A stretch of DNA of 64,000 nt from Folioceros fuciformis. Its lineage: Eukaryota; Anthocerotophyta; Anthocerotopsida; Anthocerotales. Positions 35,966 to 47,135 of the stretch are shown piece by piece. Each line of letters opens with the position of its first letter. Positions within the stretch are counted from its first letter, which is position 1. The translations under genes and the position numbers were made by a program. The notes under the pieces are model-generated. The model made no database searches, was not told the origin of the DNA, and was given only the letters and a program-made list of their open reading frames with translations. The stretch is from contig JBNGIO010006255.1 of NCBI GenBank assembly GCA_049999805.1, positions 581,832-645,831 of the forward strand. Reading direction: 5' to 3'.

Positions 35966-36612
35966 TCCACTCGCCCCGCAATGCTAATGCGATCTTCACA
36001 AACTGCACAATTTGACGTGCCCTCAACCCATTACTTGCCCCGCCTGCTCGAGTGTTAGAGCACAATGGTAAAGCTCGGACTCTCGCATCACCCGGAGGAC
36101 ATACTTCACTCGGAGCTGGTAGACAAGACAGGAGTGCGAGCCTCCGTGGTGCTGTATCTGACGCTGCAAGCGTCACACCAGGAAGGTGACTTGTCCCCTC
36201 CGCTCAATCGCCCAACAGACCTCCGAGCGGAGTGTCAATGTTGCTTCCCTTGCCATGGAGACTACTAGGCCTGCTTCCTCTTTTATCTTCGGCCCAAGAC
36301 CGAGGGAACACCAGCACTGACACAACGCCGTGATTGGGTGGGAAAGTCTAATGACCGCGGAGCTGTAAGAGTTTCGTACCATGGTCCAGCCTCCGACTAT
36401 GGGGTTCGGTGAACGTGTCCAATATCCTGGACGCATGCAAGACGCAGCTATACAAGGGAGGGCAGCAGCACGGATGTGAAGTCACACCCACTTGCAGCGG
36501 CGTCACGGAAGACGCATGTTCTTCCATTACTAACCTTCGCCGTGCTGACATTGCCAGCATTTCAAAATTATGTGCTGGTGGACCAGCGGGGAGAGGTGAA
36601 GTCCGAGACCCT
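35966..36612. other. Intergenic between F-box/PP2 and PPR genes
   Basis: Contains the F-box/PP2 gene's upstream region and the 3' flank of the PPR gene. Nothing else recognised. Confidence 0.4.
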
Positions 36613-39600
36613 CTAGTAATGTGAGAAACCGGACACTAGGTTCTTCAGCATCTGCTCCTTTTGCACAAACTTCCAGCTTGGGTTGTTCTGCAAGCACAGC
36701 ACAGCAGCGGAGACAGGTGAGAAGCGGACTGGAGCTGAAGAGGGAGCCGAGGATGCAGTGGTTGGTAATAGGGTACCTGCAGAGTTATTAGGGCACGTTG
36801 CGTGAACGCCGTTAGCTCTGGAGACGCGTGTGGGGGCAGTTTTCCCGCTATCATGTCCAGCTGCTCCTTCTGCTCTCGCGCAGCTATCCTGCCCTTTCCG
36901 GAATAAGCTTCTACCAGCTTCTCAAGCTGAGGGGCTCGGGCGAGCACGTCCCGGACACCAGCCTGGTACATTGCAAATTGACATATTACTTCGGGTAGAG
37001 GGCGTGCACATTTCTCGCATTCACAGTGGAGTGCGTGTCATACCTGCCATGTCTCTTCATCCAGAATTCCGCCAAGAGGCATGAGCAAGTGCTTGGCCTC
37101 TTGTAATGCTTCCTCTAAGGTTGGTNNNNNNNNNNNNNNNNNNNNNNNNNNNNNNNNNNNNNNNNNNNNNNNNNNNNNNNNNNNNNNNNNNNNNNNNNNN
37201 NNNNNNNNNNNNNNNNNNNNNNNNNCTTCCTCTAAGGTTGGTTCAGATTTTTCCTCGATATCGGGGTTGGTGCCAAAATCCTCCATGGCAAGTTGAGTAT
37301 CGAAGTCCCTCTGCTCACACAAAAAAACTTTCAAGGATCAGAGAGCATGATGTGCAGAGAAGAAACTGGGCAACATGGACCAAAACAGACACACTTACTC
37401 TGAACTTCAGATCAAGAGCTGATTTAGTAGCTTCCTCTGCATCACCTATCTCCATCTTCTTGTCTTCCTCAAACGTAAGCGCCTTGCTGACATCCGACTG
37501 CTGGCGACCTCTGCTGCTAGGGACAGTCCGTCTCCCTGCTTGTTCTCCAACACTTCTGGCTTCGCCAGAAGCTGACGGCCCGAAAGCAGCTCGCTTCCTT
37601 TGAGCCACAAAACCAAATTCCAAGAAACTGTTCAGTCTACCCTTGCTGCTGCGCTCACCACTGCTGACCTTCGGCACTATATCCGTTCCTAAACCCTGCC
37701 TTGCTAGATTCTGTTGAAGAATGTTCATAGCACGTTCGACGGCAGCATCTGAATTCAGCGTGACTGTTTTTGGCGATTCAACGAGTACTCTCTTTCTTTC
37801 CCTGCCAGCTTCATCAAGCGCTCTGTCTTTCTCTGCTCTTTCCAACAAGATGGCACTCGCTCTTTCTGCTGCTTCCTTTGGCGAAAGTCTTTGCCTCACT
37901 GGAGGAGCCTTTGGAGTGGCCGGGGTTACAGATTGAGGAGGTCGGGTGAAAGAACTGACTCTCGGGGATCTTGAAGATGGCCATTGAGCACGTTGGTCTA
38001 CCTCCGTAGTTTTGGCCACTATTGCCCTCGCCCCCTCTGCTGACTCCGCTGCATCACCTGTCGCTATCCTGAGCTCCACTCCTTCCAACACATTTGAAGT
38101 TGCACTTCCGCCTACTTCCTCTTGGGGGGGTTTCTGCCATATATGAGGGGCCGCTGTAGCTTTACCTCGCCCTCTGCCAAGTCCAGGCCTCACATCTAGG
38201 CCATGACCAAACAAAGACAAAGGAACAAATGAACTTTTTGTGCTCTCTCCACTATCAAGTGCCAACCTGGTTCCCCTCCCTCTGCCAATTCCAGGTTTAC
38301 CATCAGAGCCCAATCCCAATGGAGGATGTGCCTGACCTCCACTGAGGCCACCAGCCACTTTCTGCTCTCGTGGTTGTTCACTGGGGATTGACTCAGGCAA
38401 TGCCTGCCCTCTTCCAATCCCCTTTGATACTGGCAGAGACTGGCCTCGTCCCGCACCTGAAATGTCGCCAAACTTCAAGTCAGGTAGAGACTGACCCCGT
38501 CCAACACCTGATGTGTCAACGAGGCCCAACGCAGGCAGAGGCAGTGCCTGGCCTCGCCCCGCACCTGTTTTGTCACCAAGGCCCAACTCAGACAGTGGCA
38601 GAGCCTGGCTGCGACCAGCACCTGAGCTGTCACCAAGGCCCAGGTCAGGCGTAGGAAGAGCTTGGCCCCGTCCAGCAACTGATTGGTAGCCCAAGCTCAA
38701 CTCTGGCAAATCTTTGCCTCTCCCAAAGCCAGGCTTGTCAACAGGGACCTGGCTGCTAAGTGCAGGGTCAGACATCTGAGGTGGCTCGGTAATATCAGCT
38801 GATTTGAAACCCAACGATGCGGAGTCAGAAGGTGGTTTTCCGCCGAATTCTGAGGTGAAACTGTCCGAAGCTGGTAATACCTTGCCTCCGCCCAACCCAG
38901 GTTTGCCCTGCTGTACTGAATCAGGAGTAGACTTGGAGCTGACAGGAGAGGAAGGACTTTCCGAAGCAGGGACATCATACGTAACTTCAGGTGATGCCGG
39001 TCTCGTGATAGCTGCTTGTGGAAGCTGAGCCTGCGGCTCAGCAGGTTTGACTGGATGCAACTGGGGCATGGGTCCAGGTGAGGCCGGTTTTCCAGATGTA
39101 GATTCAGCAGGTCTCAATCCAGCTAGTGGTTCCATCGACAGACTGACAGCCGGCCTCGCCTTTGATTCACCAGGCTTGACAACAGGGAAAGGTGAGACTG
39201 GCCTACTTGAAGACACCTGAGGCATCCATTCACCTGTCTCAAATGGCCTGAAGTCGGCAGGTTTGATAAGAGGCAGAGGCGAGACCTGCTGTGCTGGAGG
39301 CGCATGCGACCACTCAGCTGGCCCTGATTCAACTGCAGGCTTTGCCCAGGTGGATTGCCACTCCGACGGTCTTGACTCTGTATGATCCACTCGAGATGGT
39401 AATCTCACGGAGTCAGTGAACACTGGACTGGGCCTGGATGCCGGGACTTGAGACAGAGACCTTGGATGTCCATCATACACAGAGTAGGGCAGGGGCGATT
39501 GCATGCTGGACGGATGCTGGTATGGACCACCAGCTGGACGCGACGAGGGAGGGGGCGAAGTAGCCTCACGTATGCCCTCAGCCCGCTGCACAACCACTTG

Positions 39601-42600
39601 TCTCATTTCTTTGAACACTTGGTCAAGCTTGTCCAGTTGGCCAGTCTGAGAATATGTCTCCAGAAGCACATTATATGTTGGTACCTCAACTGCAATCTGC
39701 ATCTTCTTCATTTCATTGAAGAGTACCTCCACCTCATGCAGTCGTCCTTCTCTAAAGTTTGATTCAATTAATTGAGCAAAGTCTTTGCCAGGCTGAGCAT
39801 CCTGTGATGGCCATGCCGTTCTCCCATCAGGCATGCCTGTACTCATCTTAGGGCGAAGCACATGAGAAGCAGCATGCGCTTGTTGCAGTGTACCTGGAGC
39901 TTGAGACAACAAGCTTGCTGAATTGGAAAACTGCCATTCTTGCTGCTGTGGCCCTGGAAAGGAGGTAAATCCTTGGAATGGAATGTTGTTCTGGGGAAGG
40001 GGAAGTCCTTGCAGCTGTGGAGACCCAAGATTCTGACCTTGAGAAGGCACACTGCCCTGCGCAGATGGCAACCCTGGTCCCTGTGCACCTGGAAATACCT
40101 GTCTATGTGCAATTGGGAAGCTTTGTCCCTGTGCAGAAGCAAAACCCAAATCCTGCACAAATCCCTGACCCTGTGCAGGCAAAAACTCGTGACCTTGCAC
40201 AGGCATAAATTGCCCTTGAGAAGGCACAAATCCCTGGCCCTGTGCAGTCACAAATCCATGGTTTTGTAAAGGCAGAGGTACGAGTTGCCCTTGGACAGGT
40301 ACGAATGCCTGACCTTGAGCAGAGAAATATACCTGGCCCTGTGCAGGCACAAATCCTTGGCTTTGTGCAGGTACGAATCCCTGGCCCTGTACAGGCACGA
40401 ATCCCTGGCCCTGTGCAGCCACGAATCCCTGGCCCTGTGCAGNNNNNNNNNNCACGAATCCCTGGCCCTGTGCAGCCACGAATCCCTGGCCCTGTGCAGC
40501 CACGAATCCCTGGCCCTGTGCAGCCACGAATCCCTGGCCCCGTGCAGGCACGAATCCCTGGCCCAGTGCAGGCACGAATCCCTGGCCCGGTGCAGATTCA
40601 AATCCAGGTCCCTGTGCAGGCACAAATCCCTGACCCTGCGCAGGTACGAATCCCTGACCCTGCGCCGGTACAAATCCCTGACCCTGCGTAGGTATAAATC
40701 CTTGGCCCTGTGCCAGCCCAAAACCATGGCCGTGTGCAGGCCCATGCCCCAGGCCTTGTGAAAGCCCAGCTCCCTGGCCTTGTGAAAACCCAGATCCCTG
40801 ACCATGTGCAGGGACGAACCCTTGTCCCTGCGCAGACACAAAACCCTGCCCCTGTTCAGGCCCTAAACCTAGCCCCTGTGCAGATCCAGAACTTTGCCAA
40901 TGTGCAGATCCTGAGCCCTGGCCTTGTGCAGGCACAAAACCCTGCCGCTCTGCAGGCCCAAAGGACTGCCCCTGTGTAGATCCAGAGGCATGACCCTGTG
41001 CAGGCACCAAACCTTGACCCTGCGCAGACAGGAAGCTTCCGCCCTGTTGGGATCTAAGACCCTCCGAAGAGAGAGAATTCTGACCCTTACCTTGGGAAGA
41101 CATCGAAGCCTGTCCAAAACCATCCCCTTGTGCAGGCTCAAAACCCTGACCCTGTGCAGACCCAGAAGTATGCCACTGTATAGATCCAGAGACCTGCTCT
41201 TGCGCAGGCACAAAACCCTGCCGTTGTGCAGGCACAAAACCCTGACCTTGGGCAGACGGGGAGCTTTGGCCCTGTTGGAATCCAAGACCCTGGGAAGGCA
41301 CCAAATTTTGACCCTGACTCTGGGAAGACACAGGGCCCTGTCCAAACCCCTGCCCTTGTGGAGGCCCAAACCCTTGCCCCTGTGCAGCCCCTGAATTCTG
41401 CCATTGTGCAGATCCAGAGGCCTGCCCCTGTGCAGCCCCTGAATTCTGCCATTGTGCAGATCGAGAGGCCTGCCCCTGTGCAGCCCCTAAATTCTGCCAT
41501 TGTGCAGATCCAGAGGCCTGCCCCTGCGCAGACACAAATCCCTTACCCTGTGCAGAAGGGAAGCTTTGGCTCCGTTGGGATCCAAGAGCCTGTGGATGCA
41601 CAAAATTCTGGCCCTGACCTTGGGTATGGGAAGACACAGAACCCTGTCCAAATCCCGCTTGAGGCACGAAGCCCTGGCTCTGTGCAGGAACCGAGCTGTG
41701 GCTCTGCGCAGGACTGAAGCGTTGGCTCTCCACAGAACTGAAACCTTGATTGTGTGCGGGACTGAAGCCTTGACGCTGAGCGGGAAGGAAACCTTGGCCT
41801 TGCGCAGCACCAAAGCCCTGGCCTTGAGCAGGAAGGAAACCTTGGCCCTGTGCAGAAACAAATTCTTGACCTTGCGGAGAAAGGAATGCTTGACCCTGAT
41901 CAGAAACTGATTCTTGACTGCGTAGAGGGGTGAAGCCTCGACCTTGTGAAGGAACGAATCCTCCAACCTGGCCCGACGCTAATCCTTGACGCTGTGGGGA
42001 AACGAAGCCTTGAGAAGAGACAAATCCTTGACCCTGAACAGGAAGGACGCCCTGGCCCTGACCCTCTGCAGCCAAATATCCTGATCCCTGCGCAGGGACG
42101 ACAAATTGCTGAGCCCCTTGATGAACATTTTCCTGCCCGTGCGCAGGTCCAAAACCCTGGATTTGCGAAGGCCGAAGCACGTGACCTTGAGAATGCTTGA
42201 AAGGAAGGCCGGACGGATCGGACCCCTGCTGAAGTCCAGAGGGGGCAGCAGGAGCTGCCCCCATAGACTGAGCACCATCTGTCCTGGGCTGGACCTGTTG
42301 CACCCAGCCACCACCCCGGCCTCCACCCTGCCAATGCGCATCGGAAAATGTGGAAGAGTCAGGAGGCGCCGCATTCCCGTTGCTAGGGTNNNNNNNNNNN
42401 NNNNNNNNNNNNNNNNNNNNNNNNNNNNNNNNNNNNNNNNNNNNNNNNNNNNNNNNNNNNNNNNNNNNNNNNNNNNNNNNNNNNNNNNNNNNNNNNNNNN
42501 NNNNNNNNNNNNNNNNNNNNNNNNNNNNNNNNNNNNNNNNNNNNNNNNNNNNNNNNNNNNNNNNNNNNNNNNNNNNNNNNNNNNNNNNNNNNNNNNNNNN

Positions 42601-43152
42601 NNNNNNNNNNNNNNNNNNNNNNNNNNNNNNNNNNNNNNNNNNNNNNNNNNNNNNNNNNNNNNNNNNNNNNNNNNNNNNNNNNNNNNNNNNNNNNNNNNNN
42701 NNNNNNNNNNNNNNNNNNNNNNNNNNNNNNNNNNNNNNNNNNNNNNNNNNNNNNNNNNNNNNNNNNNNNNNNNNNNNNNNNNNNNNNNNAGCGGGTAGTA
42801 CTCGATTCAAAGAACCATTCTGCCGCTGCGCCTGCGCCTGCGCCTGCGTGGCCTGGCCAAATCCCGGGGTCTGCGATCCTCCAGCAGCCCCAGGAAAGGG
42901 ACCGCCGCTCTCCCAAGGCTGCCGCTCCGGTACGGAACCTCCTCTCCCGATAGAGCTAGGAGGGGCAGGAGCTCCCCGCCCTCTGCCACGACCCACACCG
43001 CCAAGCCCATCCTGCACCTGATGCTGATGCTGCTGCAATGGCTGGAGAAAAGGAGCAGAATCGTTGAAGGGCTGGTACCCCCGCTTGGTCCCCAGCCCCA
43101 AAAGCTGCCGGGCAACGACCCGGCTGCCTAATGCTCCTCGCCCCCAGTGCAT
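36613..43152 (-). CDS. Giant PPR-containing protein with QGQGF-repeat low-complexity domain
   Basis: Four exons: 43152-37399, 37310-37044, 36962-36777, 36687-36613, about 2050 residues counting the gaps. The N-terminus (MHWGRGALGSRVVARQLLGL) is Arg-rich and acid-poor, like a mitochondrial presequence; an in-frame ATG at 43176 is an alternative start. After RGRGRG- and GGGRGGG-type stretches and a 400-N gap, roughly residues 340-1060 consist of a Q/G/F/A/P-rich array built on an 8-residue unit (AAQGQGFV). At about residues 1120-1190 are two PPR motifs: DFAQLIESNFREGRLHEVEV, then TYNVLLETYSQTGQLDKLDQ. A second repeat series (GLGDSSGAGRSQALP-like) spans 38720-38380. The C-terminal exons form a compact helical domain (AGVRDVLARAPQLEKLVEAY; NNPSWKFVQKEQMLKNLV). 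PPR proteins bind organellar RNA; this one's exact function is not recognised. Confidence 0.8.
37126..37225. other. Assembly gap (100 N), probably spurious
   Basis: The 17 bases left of the gap (37109-37125) are identical to the 17 bases right of it (37226-37242), both CTTCCTCTAAGGTTGGT. Merging them leaves exon 2 of the PPR gene at exactly 150 bp, in frame. Confidence 0.8.
39965..42150. repeat. 24-bp coding minisatellite (QGQGF array)
   Basis: On the minus strand the 24-bp unit GCTGCACAGGGCCAGGGATT + CGTG encodes AAQGQGFV. Dozens of copies occur. Between about 40370 and 40600 they are nearly identical; elsewhere they are diverged but keep the Gln-Gly-Gln-Gly-Phe core. Higher-order repetition is visible at 41380-41530, where a GAAQGQASGSAQWQNS block recurs. 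A 10-N gap at 40443-40452 sits in the most homogeneous part, so the copy number is uncertain. Confidence 0.93.
42390..42789. other. Assembly gap (400 N) inside the PPR gene
   Basis: Unsequenced stretch within exon 1. The flanks remain in the same frame as placed, but the real length is unknown. It lies at the N-terminal edge of the low-complexity domain. Confidence 0.95.
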
Positions 43153-43409
43153 TGTCCGATCGACGAGCTCGATCACTCCACCGCAGTGGCTCCTCCTCAG
43201 GCCCAGACCATCATGCTGCCAAGTCGACTCAACGCGACTCGACTCGACTCCATTCCGTATCCCAACTTAGGTTAATTAAGCAGATGCCCAGCAAAGGGGT
43301 CGTACCTGCTTTACGACAACTCGCTTAGTACGCCGGATTCTCGGTCTACTACAATCCAGAATGCGCCGTCAGTTTAGCGTGAAAGACTGGAGGCAGACTA
43401 AGGAGCGTA
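43153..43409. promoter_or_regulatory. Putative bidirectional promoter, PPR gene / IMPL1
   Basis: Only 257 bp separate the start codons of two divergent genes. The interval contains a CGACTCGACTCGACTC run at about 43232-43249. No TATA box was identified with confidence. Confidence 0.5.
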
Positions 43410-45423
43410 ATGGCATCCTCCGCCTTCGCCATTTCCCGGGTGCCCGTGCCCGGGCCCGGGCCACTCTCGGTGGAGAGGCACCTCAGACCGGGAGCCTGCG
43501 GGATCGGGCTGAGACTCAGAGCTCTTGTGAGAAGCAGGTCTTGCAGAGCTGCCGTGTCTGTGGCAGATGAGAGGAGGAGAATTGGTGCGGACTCAACGGG
43601 CGGTATCCCCGGGGAGCAGCTGCTCAAGGGGCTACAAGCTGCAGCCAAGGATGGAGCTGAGGTGGGATTCGGGCCGGTACTCTAGTAAGGCTTGTTTCCG
43701 ATGCGGTGGCGCTCAGTTTGTGGGCGGCTTGTGATGGCAGGTGGTCATGGCAGCAGTGGATAGGCCTCGTTCTATTGACTACAAGGGAGCTACGGACTTG
43801 GTGACAGAGTATGACTGATGACGATGCCATGGACTTCTGCTTTTGGTTGAGACTGGGATCGGGTTTCATGATGTTGCTGGGCGTGTATTTCAGCACTGAT
43901 CGGAAGACTGAATTGGCGATACTGAAAACACTGCGAGAGTATTTTCCGGATCACTTGATTCTGGGTGAAGAAGGTGGCGTTAGCGGAGACTCTGGTTCTG
44001 AGTACCTGTGGTGTGTGGATCCCCTTGGTATGAATGCTTTGTTACCTTGGACCGTCACATGTGGGATCGGGTCGTTGTTGGGCACATGAGCAGCTGATGA
44101 GACGGGGATTCATGTATGTGCATGTTCAGATGGAACCACAAACTTTGCTCACTCTTATCCAAGCTTCGGTGTGTCTATAGCTGTTCTGCATAAGGGGAGG
44201 CCTGCTGCCGCAGCAGTGGTGAGTTGTCATTCAAGTTCGCCTTCGACGATGATTTTGGTCCCTACGTAAATCCCGTGGGTTGCATGGTCGGTATTGTTTG
44301 GTTCATCACGACTACTTGCTTTGGTCTGCAATGGCAGGTCGAATTTGGAGGAGGACCCTATTGTTGGGTTACTCGAACATTTACAGCTTCTGCAGGCAAC
44401 TGCCAATGATTCCCATTAGTCAGCCCCCTCTCATGCTAAGAGTTCGGCGTCTGTCATTCTGTTTGCAGCAGCATGATTCGCTAGAATCAAGCCTGTAGTC
44501 TAGAAGAGCTCAACATTGACTCGGTCTCCAGCACCATCGTTGTTGAGAATCCTCACGCCGTTTCACACTGGATGGCGCAGGTGGTGGAGCCTTTTGCAAT
44601 GGCCACCCGATCCACGTCAGTAAAACTGATCAGGTGAGTGGTTCTCATGGCTACAGGCGACTTGCCATGTATGACGCAGAACGACCATCTGATCACAGAG
44701 TAATCATTTTACGCAGATTGAAAGGTCTCTGCTAGTGACAGGTTTTGGGTACGAGCATGACGAAGCCTGGTCAACCAACATTGCACTGTTCAAAGAGTTC
44801 ACCGACATAAGCCGGGTATGGTTACCGATCTGGAAGCATGTAAGAGGTACCGCCCATTGTCTTTCATCAAATGCTCAGCCTCACAACTTTGTTGTGGAAT
44901 CTCACAGGGTGTCCGTCGGCTAGGTGCCGCTTCAGTCGACATGTGCCATGTTGCACTGGGAATCGTGGATGCATACTGGGAGTACCGGCTGAAGCCTTGG
45001 GACATGGCTGCTGGAGTCCTGGTATGAACCATATGGATCCGAGTTACTGTGCTGGCAGAAGCACTTCCTTTCCAGCTTGAAGGAAGAGGATGACACTGGT
45101 GTGGGATGTGGGAACTTGAGTAGATTGTTGAGGAGGCTGGAGGAGTTGTCACTCGCATGGATGGTGGTAACTTTTCAGTGTTCGACCGCTCTGTACTTGT
45201 GTCAAACGGGGCCCTGCACGAAAAGGTTCATGCAATGCTACCCAGCAATCCCAAAACTTGTGTTACGCTGGGGTTTTCAACTTCACAGAACTGTGTCTTC
45301 TGACGGAAACTTGGTTGCTTCCTGCAGCTGTTGGACAAAGTAAAAGCACCGACACTGAAGCTCATCGCTGATGGTTTGGACTTCTCGCATTGGTGCAAAC
45401 CGACCGGGTATTCTCTTCAATAG
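43410..45423 (+). CDS. IMPL1: Inositol monophosphatase-like protein, plastid (IMPL1 type)
   Basis: Ten exons with consistent phases encode 354 residues: 43410-43661, 43741-43808, 43894-44027, 44130-44218, 44338-44395, 44581-44633, 44717-44815, 44908-45021, 45124-45225, 45328-45423. The protein is a Mg-dependent inositol monophosphatase-family phosphatase, closest by eye to Arabidopsis IMPL1. About 55 N-terminal residues look like a plastid transit peptide. Metal and catalytic motifs are intact: GEEGG with E133, DPLDGTTNF with D149 and D152, and WDMAAG with D283. Other family blocks are LLVTGFGYEHDEAWSTN and GAASVDMCHVALG. IMPL1-type enzymes act on inositol phosphates and possibly galactose 1-phosphate; the substrate here is inferred. 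The intron after exon 5 begins GC (AG|GCAACT), an apparent GC-AG intron. Decayed copies of the last exon and its neighbour gene lie downstream. Confidence 0.93.
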
Positions 45424-45589
45424 GAGTTGTCCCATTACAACGTTTGGGGACAGAAGCCTGGAGTTCGAGTGCCATCTCCTCCACCGTCGACAACCGATCG
45501 GTCTGGGTTTATGTGGGAGGGACGAGTTCTGGGTTTGTCTCCCAAGCTCGTTTCCTTTGTGTAGGCAAGGGGTGTGAACAGGCGTATTT

Positions 45590-46025
45590 ATTTTAGCCGT
45601 CCGTACCTCCTGGAGCTTGAAAGAACGTGCCTGCTGAATTGGAATGTACTCATTCTTGCCGCTGTGGCTCTGGAAAGGAGGAAGGGGAATTGGAATGTTT
45701 GTTCTAAGGGCAGAGGAAAATCTTGGCTCTGCGAAGACCCTAGTTTCTGACGTTGATGAGGCAAAAAGCCCTGCGCAGACGCTAAACCTAGACGCTCCCT
45801 GTCTGACTCTGTGCAACTTGGAACCTCTATCCCTGTCCAGAAGCACAACCCAAATCCTGCACAGAGTTTTAACCCTGTCCAGACTAAAACTCTTGACTCT
45901 CCACAGGCATAAATTACCCTGGGTAGACACAAACCCCGGGCCCTGCGCTCATGAAGCCCTGACAATTCCATTGCCATCGGCTCTGCTTGATCGGGTCTCC
46001 GAGTCATGCCTAAACTCCGCTTGAG
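45590..46025 (-). pseudogene. Fragment copy of the PPR/QGQGF gene exon 1
   Basis: Diverged but clear similarity to 39885-40330 in the same (minus) orientation. Shared features in order: a GCTTGAGA-type start with CTGCTGAATTGGAA, CTGTGGCTCTGGAAAGGAGG, TTGGAATG near GTTGTTCT, CCCTGCGCAGA, AACCCAAATCCTGCACA, and 24-bp-like units with CCCTG and CAGGCATAAATT. The reading frame is broken by indels and stops, so it is a pseudogene fragment. Confidence 0.8.
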
Positions 46026-47010
46026 GGAACAGTGAAGCATGCTCGAGATCCGGTCGTGCAGCACAAGTACGCTGAGCTAAAGACATTTCTGTGAAGGCAG
46101 CGATGCTGGCATAGGCCTGCACACCGCTAAGCTCCATCTTTAGAGCACTTCATCTTGACATTGCAGTTGTGGGCTTCTGTGAGCATGTATGATGCGCAGT
46201 CCTTGCCTGATTGCCTCCAACAAACCGCTCAAGCTCTACTTGGGAGCTCCGATGCAAACACTGACAGTGAAGATGATCGTCAGCCTTCAATTTGGGATAT
46301 TACCTGGGATGAGAAGGACGACAACGCCTGCGGTGGGATCGGAGTGGACTGTAACTCCTGATCGCCACGTGCAAGGGCTGGGTTATTCTCGGGCTGGGCT
46401 CTGGTGCATATTCCTGGAGTCACTGGCTACGCATAACCCTTCAACAATGACTTATTTGGCCAGCTCCAAAGCATGCGGCGTTCTCTTGGACACATCGTCG
46501 AACAACTAGTTCCTACATACCTGATGCGAGATCAACAGTTTGATGGGCCTGACATGGTTGGATCTGTCCGGCTGGGAACCTTCTGTAATGAGACGTTGAA
46601 TGGCATCAATTTAGAGAAGTTGCGCTGTGGCTGCACAGTGGTTGCCAAGCACACTGATGAGTACCAGAGCGATCGGAAACGAAGGAAGTGCTGGATTTGA
46701 CACGAAACCTCCCTGTACAATGTAACGAACCTGCCGTCACATATCCAAGAACCCGAGGACGCGTACATGCAGAGTACCCGAGGACTAGAGTTCCGATGCA
46801 GCTCTTTGCAATGGCCAATTTCGATTGCAGGCCTAGGCTGCAAGTCTTCTCCCAGTAGGACTCAGTCTGGTAACAGAGGCGCGTATGATTCAGATTCAGT
46901 TTCTGTGATGGCCAACTTCGCAGAATCCGATCGGGAGAAGTGGGTAAACAGTTTCTGTGATGAATTGAACACAAGGCCACGACGACTAAGGAAACGTGTC
47001 TTGTAACAGG
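46026..47010. other. Unassigned DNA between two duplicated fragments
   Basis: Given its position, this may be a decayed copy of the PPR-IMPL1 interval and IMPL1 body, but I could not align any internal IMPL1 exon with confidence. Small plus-strand frames (46473-46700; 46767-47006) are unsupported. Confidence 0.35.
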
Positions 47011-47135
47011 AGCTGGCTGCTTCCCTGCAGCCATAGAACAGAGAGAGCAGAACGACCAACACTCAAGCTCATGGCCGATGGTTCGCGGCGGTATGAGCCC
47101 ACCGCGTATACTCTTCGATAGGGGGTTGCTTAGAA
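47010..47135 (+). pseudogene. Decayed copy of IMPL1 intron 9/exon 10
   Basis: Resembles 45293-45430 across both intron end and exon: GTGTCTT, GGCTGCTTCCCTGCAG, then ACACTCAAGCTCATGGCCGA and GTATACTCTTCGATAG, paralleling IMPL1 exon 10 (LKLIADG, YSLQ-stop). Similarity continues past the stop (GACAATGGGGACA; AGCCTGGA). Because intron sequence is included, this is a DNA-level duplicate and not a retrocopy. The frame is disrupted at the exon start. Confidence 0.75.

Noticed and set aside
40248-42374. Long plus- and alternate-frame ORFs through the QGQGF array
   Set aside because: A tandem repeat with period 24 keeps several frames open at once. Only the frame continuous with the PPR motifs is supported.
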